Source of the DNA: Unio delphinus
Taxonomy: Eukaryota; Mollusca; Bivalvia; Unionida; Unionidae
Reading direction: 5' to 3'
NCBI GenBank assembly: GCA_029339505.1
Contig: JAQISU010001235.1
Location: forward strand, 38,464,315-38,528,314
DNA length: 64,000 nucleotides
Numbering within the stretch: the first letter of the stretch is position 1; the number at the start of each line of letters is the position of its first letter. The notes under the pieces are model-generated. The model was not told the origin of the DNA, did not search any database, and was given only the letters and a program-made list of their open reading frames with translations. Made by a program: the position numbers and the translations under genes. Positions 12,076 through 23,815 of the stretch are shown in pieces.

Positions 12076-12868
12076 TTTAGTTCAATTGGTCACATGATTA
12101 TCACATGATTATCACATGATTATCTGATGGCTAAACTAATGATGATGGATGAAACTAAACTTGTGCAAATAAACATGGTAATTTATCATTTAAGTCAATG
12201 AATATTAATATGACAAGAAAAGCCATTCAGAAAATAATAAAGACTATTTTTTTAAAAAATGCTTTTGAAAAATGAGTGAACATTAATGATCCTGAATTTC
12301 CAAGTACAGCTCATTTTAAGAAAAACAGATACCTAAATGGGCCTGTTTTCAAGAGTCACTTAAGCACTTGATAAAACATTATAACAAGTAGCCAAGGAAA
12401 AGATGATAGTACAGGGTAGATGACAATGTTATGGAGGCAAAACTGTAAAAGCAAAAAGGATTATTTATATTTTAGCATTCAAGTAAAACACATCATGCTA
12501 TGAGAGATAACCTCCCATAAGATACTATGTTTTCTGTGCACAGATTTACTGATCATACAGTGTTACAACACAAAATGATGAACCATCTGTCCTGAGAGAC
12601 CATTACATTTTGGCAGACATGGCACTTTTTCAAGTCATGTTCTACTGTATTATAAGGCATTAAGTACTATCTATTTTCTTTTGTCTCTTTAAGTGTTGCA
12701 TGTTTCCCATATTTGGAGGATGCTGTTCCCTACCAACGGAATCCCAGATGCCTAACCCAACATATAGATCTAAATCTGCATTGATTGGCTATGTATAGAA
12801 TAAAGAAAGTATTTTCCATTATTGGTTAAATAATGAGTAATTCCATCTTTTATACAAATTATGTAGAC
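12076..12868. other. no gene seen
   Basis: Contains a triple ATTATCACATG repeat near 12096-12124. Otherwise unstructured AT-rich sequence. Confidence 0.4.
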
Positions 12869-13132
12869 CACTTTGGTTGCCTAAGTGGATAGTGTCTGCC
12901 TTGGATGCAGGTTGCGGGTTTAAACCCTGGCCAAATCATACCAAACATAGTACTTGCAGCTGCTTTACTTGGAGCTCAGCATGAAGAGGTTAGTATCAGG
13001 ATTGGTGTCAGGATAATATGACTGGCCATGTTAGACATCACTATAAAAAGGCACACTGGAGACATCATAGCGCTAAGACTTGAAAATTGTTAAAGCTATT
13101 TTTAAAATCCAAATGACACGCGCACACAAACA
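12869..13132 (+). repeat. tRNA-derived SINE, family A
   Basis: The head has TTGCCTAAGTGGATAG and a B box GGGTTTAAACCCTGG. The body carries AATCATACCAAACATAGTA, AGGTTAGTATCAGGATTGG, TAGACATCACTATAAA and the tail ACACGCGCACACAAACAC. Confidence 0.7.
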
Positions 13133-13437
13133 CATTATGTAATCTTGTAATTTTTAAAACATAAATTATACTGAGTTCTGTCAATAAATATTCAGAAAAA
13201 TAGGTTATGCAAAAAATCTTTGCATTAAAATATTTAAAGTTGGGTTTATATTTGGAAAGGAAAATCACCACTATAATATATTTACAACCAAAGTATTTAA
13301 TATCAAACAAAAATTTAAATATTAATTTTTACTACTGAAAATGCATGGAGCAAATTCATAGTAAATTTATGATTAATTTGCAATGTATATTACGAATCTG
13401 CTGCAACTAACAGAGGAATGCAGTACATACTGCTCAG

Positions 13438-13620
13438 GGGCCCAGAATGGCCAAGTAGTCTAAAACGACTACCATTAAAGATCAAAGCCACCTCGTCTCT
13501 GTCTGCATGTGTTCGAGACTTGGGCTTGGCCAACGTGGGTATGTGAGAAAGCTTGCCAGTAGCTTCTTGTGGGTAAGTGGTTCTTTTCGGAGGTCTTCCC
13601 AGGTTCTTCCTCCATTGATA
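13438..13620 (+). repeat. tRNA-derived SINE, family B
   Basis: Matches the family B order: CTCTGTCTGCATGTGTTCGA (B-box region), GTGGGTATGTGAGAAAGCTT, GCCAGTAGCTTCTTGTGGGT and GGTTCTTCCTCCATTGATA. Confidence 0.7.
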
Positions 13621-13935
13621 TAGTAGTTACAGTACATACTACTCAACTGTCAAAGTAGTAATGTTCATACTACTCAACTGTTACAGTAGTACGGTTAATA
13701 TTGCTCAATACTGCTAAAATTTTACAGTGCATATTGCTCAACTATTATATTAAAGTGCATACTGTTAGACTATCATATCACTTCTTACATACTGCTCAAC
13801 TATTACTGTACTGATTATATTAGTACTCACATTATATACTTACTGCTCAACTATTACAGCATTGCAGTACATAAAAAACTACTAAGAGTACTTACAGTTC
13901 ATGCTGCTCAGCAATTACTTTAACATAAATGCTCA
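13621..13935. repeat. degenerate minisatellite
   Basis: Irregular repeats of a phrase like CATACTGCTCAACTATTACAG at about 30-45-bp spacing. Its start coincides with the end of the preceding SINE. Confidence 0.65.
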
Positions 13936-14789
13936 AAACTGAACAAAGCTAAAGTATATTTCATGCATATACTGAGATGACTTAAATTCATTAAATTTTC
14001 CATCATGTACTTACTTTCTATTATAAAGCTCATCCAATAATATTTAATCATAGAGAATGCAGTCATTGATTACACAGCTCACTGCATTTCAAATTGCCAG
14101 TAAGTAGCCACTGTAAACATTGTCAAAAATAGATGTAGACTGAAGCGAATCTGACAATTAAATCTAGGCCTCTTTTCAAACTAAAGTCCTTTTTATTTTA
14201 TTTTCACATTTTTAAACCTTAGCCTATGATGTTCAGTTACACTAGTTTGTATAAACCTTATTAAAAATATAATCCAAATTTTAAAAATCCTACAAAAAAA
14301 GACATCTTGGGAAAAAGACAATAACACAGTTAAAAAAAGCTTTAATTTTAGACACTAGAGGGTCTCTTCTATGATGTTAATCTGAGAGGGACATCACCAA
14401 TAAACTTAAGGACCTCAGCTGTAGAGGTATACGAGTTATTTATTAATTTCTTGCATATAAATTGTAACTATTGTACAACAACATTTATTTATGTATTTTT
14501 TGTATATTTCTTATGTAGCTTTGGCTTATGTAGTATAAGGCAAATATTTTCTATTCCTGTTTGTGACTAAGCAAGAGATTTATATAGGTTGCATTTTAAA
14601 GACAGGTTTAATAGCATGGGATTCTTATCGGCACTTGTAGGTTCACTTTCAAACCTGTTTATTGTTTTGTAGTTATTGTGCCAATAATGTAACATGTATA
14701 GCTTACCATATACATGTATATATAGTATATGCCAGTGTCCTGCACAGTAACGGTGATGGTGTTAGACCTATTTTTAGCTGATCCTATTC
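13936..14789. other. no gene seen
   Basis: AT-rich sequence without recognised features. Confidence 0.4.
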
Positions 14790-15235
14790 TATGTGGTACC
14801 AGCTGTGGAGCTAACCATAGAATTTGACCATTACAGCTGTGGAGCGAACCATAGAATTTGACCATAACAGCTGTGGAGCTAAGCATAGAATTTTACGATA
14901 ACAGCTGTGGAGCTAACCATAGAATTTGACCATAACAGCTGTGGAGCTAACCATAGAATCTGATCATAACAGCTGTGGAGCTAACCATAGAATTTGACCA
15001 TAACAGCTGTGGAGCTAACCATAGAATCTGATCATAACAGCTGTGGAGCTAACCATAGAATTTGACCATAACAGCTGTGGAGCTAACCATAGAATCTGAC
15101 CATAACAGCTGTGGAGCTAACCATAGAATTTGACCATAACAGCTGTGGAGCTAACCATAGAAGCTGTGGAGCTAACCATAGAATTTGACCAAACAGCTGT
15201 GGAGCTAACAATACAAGTTGACCAAAACAGCTGTA
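14790..15235. repeat. 34-bp minisatellite
   Basis: About 13 copies of a 34-bp unit containing CAGCTGTGGAGCTAACCATA followed by GAATTTGACCATAA or GAATCTGATCATAA variants. The two variants alternate in the middle, so a 68-bp higher-order unit probably duplicated. Confidence 0.9.
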
Positions 15236-15666
15236 CAGCTGAACCACAGCAGCCTCTAAAGCAGAATGAACAGTGTTGCTGGTCAGTAGCAGGTGATCAG
15301 GGTTGCTGACCAATTGGTGGGTGCTGATTGCTTGATTGACCACTGAATTTAATCTTGGTTGGACTAACTGGAATACTGATGGTTTGATTGACCACTGTGA
15401 CTGGTAGCCAAGTGTTCTGGTGACGAGTGTGTAATTGATTACAGGTAATCTTTTAGACATGGGCTAATGTTGGGGTTTTTAATACAGTGTTTTGGGATTG
15501 TAAAGATATTCTGTATGATATCTGTCCAAGAAATTCATCATTTTTACTATTTAACACTATTTTACATTACTGGCACATTTTACACTATTTGAGTGAATAC
15601 TTTGTATTGTATAAGGTCACTTATTTGTATTTTCATTTGTTGGATTATGTTTTTGTTTGTTTTTTA

Positions 15667-15894
15667 TGGTTTAATGCCATTTTGCAGCACAATAGAGGTT
15701 ATACATGGCGACTAGTATTAATAGTGGAGGAAGAACCCGGAAAACCCCCAGAAAGAACCACCGACCCACGAGAATCTACTGGCAAGCTTTCTCACATAAC
15801 TACATTAGCCGTATCTTACACTTGAACCCACGCAGACAGAGGTGAGATGGCAGTGATCCGTAATAGACAGCGCTTTAGAGCACACAGGGCCCCG
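15667..15894 (-). repeat. tRNA-derived SINE, family B
   Basis: A nearly full-length copy on the minus strand, from GGGGCCC at its head through the GGGTTCAAGTGTAAG B-box region to GGCGACTAGTATTAATAG and the GCCATTAAACC-like 3' end. Confidence 0.75.
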
Positions 15895-17701
15895 TTTGTT
15901 GGATTATTAGGTCAGTGCAGATTATGTTAATTGTCCAATATTTGGATCTTATACATACATGTGTTAATTATAATTCTTTTCTCATTCAAGTTATTCATCA
16001 TTAAACATTGTACATGTATTTGTATCACCATCAAAAAGTGTTCTGTTGTAAATTCGAAATCCAACCCAGTCATCTTGTTACACATACTGTACATATATTG
16101 CCCTATTGTCATGTATAATTACCTAACAAAAAATGAATCACTGTCAGAAAGAGCCTTCTGAGTTCGCTCTTGATGCATAGGACTCAAAAGAACCCATGTA
16201 GTCATGAACTCAACATATGTACTTAAACTTGTAAATAATATAATGCATGTCACAGTGACATTATTCGATCCTAAGGGTATTGTATAAATAGATGCAACCC
16301 ATTAAGGGAATCGTACAAATAGATACAACCCATTAAAAAGTTTTATGATCTGAACATACACAGTACCCAACATGAAAACTTCAAGCACAAACTTTTAACA
16401 AAGTCAATGACAGTGACTGCTTAGCGATCATATTCTGGTAATCTAATTTATTAACATAATTGCTAATTTTATCAACCAATCAGATGGCATCGTATAATAA
16501 TACCTACGCATTTGGAGACTTGGTAGTGTGGATGACAAGCAGGAATGTGTACCAAATGATTTGAATCACTTTCAGATTTTTGAAAGATGTATTTTCATTG
16601 GCTAACTTAAAGGTCACGAAAACATGGTTATCATCAAATCTTCACATAGGACTGCAGAGATCTGATTTTAATGGGACACAGCAAATTCTGTTTCCAGTAA
16701 GGCTGTAATACTTCTTCCATCACCAATGTTTATAGGTACATTGGTTATCAAACAATGGAAGGACCAAAGAATTCAATACACAAACACAAACATGCTTTTA
16801 AAACTTGTTTACATTTATTGTTGAACATGGATATCTTTCAAGACTCCCATTAGCACAACAAAATTATAACAATATCAAAACAATGATGTTCGAACATTAC
16901 ATCTTACACTGAAATGTAGTATTTATAAACCAAAACATAAAAATATTAGCTACTTCAAAGAATAAATTACCTCCGCTGTTTAAAAAAAAATTAAATTGTT
17001 TTCCTTCACCATGAACTCAATGACATCTGGACTTCCCACAATGTATTTTTTTTGTATGCCCTTTTAAATTTCTAATCATTATAGCCTAACCACAGTCTTT
17101 TCTTAGAGTCACTTGAAATATCTGTTACAACTTCTTGAAACAAAAGATCAAAGCTGACATCTACAGGTAGGTCAATTATCTGACGATCCCAAGCAACCAT
17201 TACAACTTCTCATAACAAGGCCAATAGATAAAGGATACAGGCAGGTGTCAAAGGTCAAAGATTATTATAGGGTATAGTTTCTGAGGGCTAATTTAAACCC
17301 ATCCTATCTGAGCATATAGATCTCCACTATCCCACATGAAGACCTTATTGCCACCAGCTTGGGGGTCATGTTTTGGTGACTACTGAATTGCCCAATGGAA
17401 ATGCAGCTTTCAAAAATGTTAATTTAATCAAATCATCAGGCACACTCTGATGCCCTTCAGCTACACTGCTCAGTCTCCCAAACATCAAGATACATGTCTT
17501 CATCTGATTGGCTGTGAAAATTTGTGATATATGTCATCAGGTCAGTCAATGTCAGATCTTCATGTATTACAGTGGAGATCTGATTTTAATCAAATTGAGA
17601 ATAGTGATGACTTATTGAAGCATAATTTCCACACTACATGTTCATTGATTGTTTAATTTGACAAATCCTGGGACAAGTAGTCCTGACTTTTATCCCTTAG
17701 C
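15895..17701. other. no gene seen
   Basis: Contains a short duplication (ATAGATGCAACCCATTAA and ATAGATACAACCCATTAA near 16289 and 16320). A diverged phrase, AGATCTGATTTTAATGG or AGATCTGATTTTAATCA, is shared by 16658 and 17577. No coding sequence was recognised. Confidence 0.4.
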
Positions 17702-17709
17702 ATTAGCAC

Positions 17710-18530
17710 TAGGGTTGTTAAACGAAAATCGGAAATCAGATTATCGGTTTTGAAAACGATTATCGGTTTTTGTTTTTACAAAACGATAATCGAATTCAAT
17801 ATTTTTTACCATTTTTGTAGTGAAAATTTTAAAAAATGCCAGAAAAAATTAATTCATGCATTTGTTTAGTGTTTACATTTTAATACAATATGGCCAGCAG
17901 ATAAGGTGTGTTTGTTTAAAATTTGTAAGCGCTCCATGCAGCGTGTTTGTAAATGAATACATTTATTGTTGAAGGATGTAAATAGTTAGTATAAATAAAT
18001 CTGATGTATGGGAAAACTTTTAAAAATTTTCATCAAGCATGGCTCGCTGTAAACTATGTTCACAACAAATAAGTTGGAGCGGTGGTACTACTATGTACTG
18101 GACTGCATGCACATTTGCGTAGCACACATCCCGGAATTGCGGCTCCTTCAAATGTTCAGCCGCGATTAACAACATGTATTGGAACACAAAGAAACTGTCC
18201 TGATAGTCATCAAGAAAAAGTTACTGCTGCTGTAGCTAAGTTTGTCGCTGAAAACATGCTACCAATTTCGATTGTTGAATCCAATTCCTTCCGTGATTTG
18301 GTGGCTTTGGTGGAGCCACAATATCGTCCTCCATGCCGTCAGACGATGCACGTCTATACGTTATGGTATGTAATGAATATATTTTATTCGCAAGAGGCAT
18401 TCACTAACTTGCATTATAAGAATATATTTCTTGTAATTTTCAATGTAGGACAAAAACCAATAATCAGTTTAAAATCGGATTTCTACAAATGATAATCGGT
18501 TTTGGAAAAAAACTGATATTAACATCCCTA
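17710..18530. mobile_element. internally deleted hAT element, 821 bp
   Basis: The ends TAGGGTTGTTAA and TTAACATCCCTA are near-inverse, flanked by a perfect 8-bp duplication ATTAGCAC at 17702-17709 and 18531-18538. Sub-terminal AACGATAATCG and GATAATCGGTTTT repeats lie at both ends. The interior keeps only the N-terminal part of a ZBED-type transposase, so the catalytic core has been lost. Confidence 0.85.
17988..18379 (+). pseudogene. remnant of hAT (ZBED1-like) transposase, BED finger part
   Basis: A BED zinc finger can be read across two frames: SDVWENF, then after an in-frame stop MARCKLCSQQISWSGG with the two cysteines. In the next frame LHAHLRSTHPG follows, supplying the histidines. Downstream comes FVAENMLPISIVESNSF, the conserved region after the finger in ZBED1-like hAT transposases, ending near RPPCRQTMH. 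At least one frameshift lies inside the finger. The RNase H-like catalytic domain and the dimerisation region are absent, because the right end of the element follows within about 150 bp. It is non-functional as a transposase. Confidence 0.75.
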
Positions 18531-18538
18531 ATTAGCAC

Positions 18539-19454
18539 TGACATATATGTACCAACTACTGTATATACATTACTGTATATACATGTACTCACTTGAAAGA
18601 GTCCAACTGCAAAGACCCAGATATGTCGTCACATTGTAAGGTGTAATCAGTAAAACAAATAAAACCGACTCGGATTTGCTGGTGCTTTACAATATGGCAA
18701 GATCTGGATCTTCATTGTTTGCAATATGCTGCAACTTTTAAGAGCGTAAATATGGTAATCAACTAGACAACATTTTATGCTTACAAACTAAATAGTGAAC
18801 AACGAATCCAAACAAAGTAAAAGAATTTTCATTATTAAACTGACCTTTCTGAATCATGATAATAAAGGTTTAGGAATGCACAGTGTACTTTCAAAAACTG
18901 AATGTTCATAGGACAAATATCTAAAAATCTAATTATGATTCTGTGACTTGTTTACAGTGCTTGGTATTGTCAAAATAAAATTAATGTAACAAACTAATGA
19001 TGCAAAATAAAACAGCAATCACCCAGTTTTACCAGTTATAAAGCCTATTCAAATAATTCCACAACAATGGGGTTAAAAGATTTACTGCACTGCTTAAGAG
19101 TTTCATCCCTGGCAAAAAATGCCACATATTTTTAGTAAACATTTAAATACAGTTCTTTCTACAGGTACAAATTGTATGACTTGTCTAATACAGGGTCAAC
19201 TTCAACTTTTTCATTGTCAATTAGCAATGTGAAGGCCAAGGGAATTTCACAACAGCTGTGCAAGAGTTATATTACACAAAAGACTGACATGCAAACTTCT
19301 CTAGTCCATGGGTTGACTGATCTACCATACTGACCTGCTTCCCATACAAAAGACTGGTAGTACCTACCATACTGACTGGCTTCTAAGCCCCATACAAAAG
19401 ACTGGTAGTACCTACCATACTGACTGGCTTCTAAGCCCCATACAAAAGACTGGA
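18539..19454. other. no gene seen; short duplication at its end
   Basis: AT-rich. At 19335-19452 a phrase CATACAAAAGACTGGTAGTACC with TACCATACTGACTGGCTTC is repeated two to three times. Confidence 0.4.
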
Positions 19455-19782
19455 TTGTTTGTTTGTTTGTTTGATTAGGATATGTAACCTAGCTTTAAAA
19501 AAATTTTCAGTCACGTCGCTACGATGTCTGCAGTGAGGCAGTTTATAGTGATGTCTAGCACTGGGGCATCATACCGCAGACATGTAGCATGATGTCCCAC
19601 CCAGTCATATTATCCTGACACCAGGCAGACCAGTCCTAACACTAACCTCTTAATGCTTAGCGTCAAGTGAGGCAGTTGTTACTACCATTTTTGTAAGTCT
19701 TTCGTATGACTCAGCCAGGGATCGAACACATGACATCCTGCTTGCGCCGTGGACGCTCTAACCACTAGGCCACCAGAGTGGT
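19455..19782 (-). repeat. tRNA-derived SINE, family A (full length)
   Basis: The best full-length copy. Minus strand from CCACTCTGGTGGCCTAGTGG through B box GTTCGATCCCTGGC and all body blocks to a 3' AAACAAACAAACA tail. The order and spacing of blocks can serve as the family reference. Confidence 0.85.
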
Positions 19783-20353
19783 GTAGAAAACGAGAGAAAA
19801 TCATAATATTTTAAAATCAATAATGCATAAAAGTTCCCGATTCATTCAATGTACAAGTCATTCAATGTATAAGTCATCCATCCAATGTACAAATCATCCA
19901 GAAAATATTTGGCGAAGGTACATTTTTGGCCTGTAAATATTCTCTTTTTTTCTCCATAACTAGAGTAACATTGAATTGTACATAAATTTATGTATAACGT
20001 TTCTAATGGTTCTATGCCCAATTATTTGAATGATATTTCAGTGAAAGGACAAATAATATAAATACAGTTTCAACGCCCTGTGTCACCTAATAACTTTCTT
20101 ATTCCTAAGCCCAAAGATGGAATTGTATAAATTTGATTTTCTGGGTCAAATCACAGTGAACTGTCTCTCAAGATGGAATTGTATAAATTTGAATTTCTGG
20201 GTCAAGTTATTTTGAACTGTCTACCTAAAGATGTTAATGAAGCATACATCAGTGCCTTCCTTTCATCACATATGTTTGATATAGATGTAATCCAAATAAT
20301 GTCTTTCACCAGTTTAGGCCAACTTATGTATAAATAATTTAACATGAATGTTC

Positions 20354-20381
20354 GTGTGTGTGTGTGTGTGTGTGTGTGTGT
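20354..20381. repeat. (GT)n microsatellite
   Basis: An uninterrupted GT run of 14 units. Confidence 0.95.
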
Positions 20382-22129
20382 ATTTTCAGTCATGCATGTT
20401 GGTGTTCACAAATTCTATGTGTGCTGAATCAATATTTTTTTCTGTGTACACCAATACATTAGGCATTAAAAGGTTTTTTGTATTTTATGTTTGTTTCCTA
20501 GCTGTATTTTAACTATCTTCCTGTACATATGCAAAGGGCCACAAAGAAGATAGCTCTTGTATTAAGCGTGTCACTGGGTTGGAACCCTAAATAAGTAGTT
20601 TTTCTGAGTCTCACAACCCTTTATCTACAGTTTGAAAAGTTTTGCCACCCTCAAAAAAATCCAGTAAGACTTCAGAACCTCCACATGAGCCTGATTTGGG
20701 TCATGACCTGTCAGTAGAGAGCAACTATTGTAGAAGGTGGACACTGAATTAATTTGTGGTGTGGAAACAAAAGTGGAAATTGACCAAAGGTTGGACATAA
20801 TAAATACCTGCCCTGCTACTGTGCCCATAAAAAAACAAGTTATTATATGTGAAAAATTGTGAACAATGGCATTTGTTGGAATAACCAACCATGCTGGAAA
20901 ATGTTACATTCTGATTTTAGGTTGTAAATTTGTTAACTTGTATGGATGAATACCAAGTACATGTAGTCAGTTTGGTGGAAGGAAGATTCATCTTAACTAA
21001 ATTTGCTGATGTACAAAGCACATATATCTTGTAAACACTTTAACCCCTGGAGGTTTTTGCTGTTTTTGTGTGACATGCAAGTAGGAAACACATTTTGGGG
21101 TCTATTTCAGAATATATCCTAATACATAGACTTCCAAGCAATTTTCCATTAGACCAATGCCTAGTTGTGCTAAAAAAAAATTTCCATTGGTTAGTTTGCT
21201 GGCGCATGAGCAGAAGGTAAAAAGTTGGATCTTTTAAATAAAAAAATTTGCTTAACAGACCAATAATTTTTGTATCGAGAAGACTCTTTATTCAAAATGT
21301 CGACCGTATCCTACTTTTTGCACAGGTTCACCTGTCTGCGTGCACTTCAGACCGATCTGAAGTAGATCTGAGGCCATAAAGTCTAAAATCTGGACACGAA
21401 ATTGGATTCCGACCATGGGCAAATTTTGGGTGGGGAAAAAAAAGTTCCAAAAAATTATGTTTTTTCCTCAGTATTTTGTAGTGCAATTAAAATGTCCAGA
21501 TCGTTTGGTATCATTGTAGAGCTAAATCTGTTTAGCTTTCTATAATACCACCCACTTTAACGTATCATGCATGAACTTGACGCTACAGACTTTGGAAGTA
21601 GGCTACTACCCTCATGACCCTTAAACTCAGTGCTAGGGGTTAATGTGTTAATAGAATAGAAAAAGAAAGTACAGTATATTTACATAACATAGTCAATCCA
21701 AGTTACCTCTGACCTTTTGCAGCCCATGTTAGATATCTGTGTATTTATGTTGGGGTGGTAGATCCAAGTGCATCCCTTATTTATTATAAGTTGAAATTTG
21801 TCATAACTGCATTTCACTGGCAAAATACATCTATTTGTTACTTGACCTAGCAAAGGTGAACTGACCTTCATGGAGCCATATTTGCATTAAATCACTTGCA
21901 TTATTTTTCTCATACATAACAATAAATACAATTTGTGTCGCTTTAATAAGCTGCTACTCAAGACAAAATACTGGAGTAAGAATCTAGAAGTTTTTTAAGT
22001 GGAAAATTTTCAAGGGGAGTGGGAGAAAAAACATTTTCTTTATTATGAGAACAGGAACTATATTTGCATAACCGTAAATTTCAAAATGACCTCTTTTCAT
22101 CTGTATTGTCAGCACTGCAGTTGTGATCA
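20382..22129. other. no gene seen
   Basis: No coding region was recognised. A short direct repeat (AGATGGAATTGTATAAATTTGA) lies just before it at 20115 and 20172. Confidence 0.4.
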
Positions 22130-22775
22130 AACAGAATGACAATGTTGTATGCATTAGAACTGTGTTATGACAATGACACAATGCTGTATGTATTAGAACT
22201 GTGTTATGACAATGACATAATGATGTATGCATCAGAACTGTGTTATGACAATGACATAATGATGTATGCATCAGAACTGTGTTATGACAATGACACAATG
22301 ATGTATGTATTGGAACTGTGTTATGACAATGACACAATGATGTATGTATTAGAACTGTGTTATGACAATGACACAATGATGTATGCATTAGAACTGTGTT
22401 ATGACAATGACACGATGTATGCATTGGAACTGTGTTATGACAATGACACAATGATGTATGTATTAGAACTGTGTTATGACAATGACACAATGATGTATAC
22501 ATTTGAACTGTGTTATGACAATGACAATGACATAATGATGTATACATTAGAACTGTGTTATGACAATGACACAATGATGTATGCATTAGAACTGTGTGAT
22601 GACAATGGCATTACTGTACGTATTAGAACTGTGTTATGACAATGACACAATATTGTATGCATTAGAACTGTGTGATGACAATGACACAATGATGTATGCA
22701 TTAGAACTGTGTGATGACAATGACACAATGCTGTATGCATTAGAACTGTCTTATTACAATGACAGTTATTGTATG
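22130..22775. repeat. 39-bp minisatellite
   Basis: About 16 copies of a 39-bp unit containing TTATGACAATGACACAATG and ATGTATGCATTAGAACTGTG. The unit length is a multiple of three and stop-free in at least one frame on each strand. Long frames therefore arise on both strands (a 13-residue unit such as MYALELCYDNDTM on plus and CHCHNTVLMHTSL on minus). Copies differ by a few bases and one is shortened. Confidence 0.95.
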
Positions 22776-23059
22776 CATTATAACTGCTTATCAAATGAGA
22801 CATTATCATCAAAGACTAAATACTGCATATCCACCATTTAACATGTGCACTTGATAAAACATTTTCTGTAAAAAGGTAGTCAGACAAAGTATCCAATATT
22901 TTAACGAGAAGTGAATCACTTACATGACTAAAATGAACTTTGTAAATATTATTGAGTGTCCAGACACACTCGAATTCTACATGCAATATGTTGGTTTCAT
23001 GATATGAACAAAAAAAAAGTCTTTGGAGTTTACGCTGGTCTCCATGACCTGCCTAGCCT

Positions 23060-23815
23060 AACAGCACGACAGTGGGTCTTAACAATATTTTGGACATGTT
23101 AGGCCCATGACAGTGGGTCTTAACAATATTTTGGACATGTTAGGCCCATGACAGTGGGTCTTGATTAACAATATTTTGGATATGTTAGGCCCATGACAGT
23201 GGGTCTTGATTAACAATATTTTGGACATGTTAGGCCCATGACAGTGGCTCTTGATCAACAATATTTTGGACATGTTATACCCATGACAGTGGCTCTTGAT
23301 TAACAATATTTTGGACATGTTAGGCCCATGACAGTGGCTCTTGATTAACAATATTTTGGACATGTTAGGCCCATGACAGTGGCTCTTGATTAACAATATT
23401 TTGGACATGTTAGGCCCATGACAGTGGCTCTTGATCAACAATATTTTGGACATGTTAGGCCCATGACAGTGGCTTCTGATCAACAATATTTTGGACATGT
23501 TAGGCCCATGACAGTGGCTCTTGATTAACAATATTTTGGATATGTTAGGCCCATGACAGTAGCTCTTGATTAACAATATTTTGGACATGTTAGGCCCATG
23601 ATAGTGGCTCTTGATCAACAATATTTTGGACATGTTAGGCCCATGACAGTGGCTCTTGATTAACAATATTTTGGACATGTTAGGCCCATGACAGTGGGTC
23701 TTGATCAACAATATTTTGGACATGTTAGGCCCATGACATTGGGTCTTGATTAACAATATTTTGATAGGCTCATGACAGTGGGTCTTTGATTAACAATATT
23801 CTGTTAGGCCCATTG
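23060..23815. repeat. 45-bp minisatellite
   Basis: About 16 copies of a 45-bp unit containing AACAATATTTTGGACATGTT and AGGCCCATGACAGTGG. The minus strand is open for 225 codons of a 15-residue unit (LLIKSHCHGPNMSKI). Edge copies are shortened by 3-12 bp, as expected for replication slippage. Confidence 0.95.

Noticed and set aside
22130..23756. Long repetitive proteins on both strands
   Set aside because: The frames arise because the 39- and 45-bp units contain no stop. No start context, signal or conserved domain supports coding.
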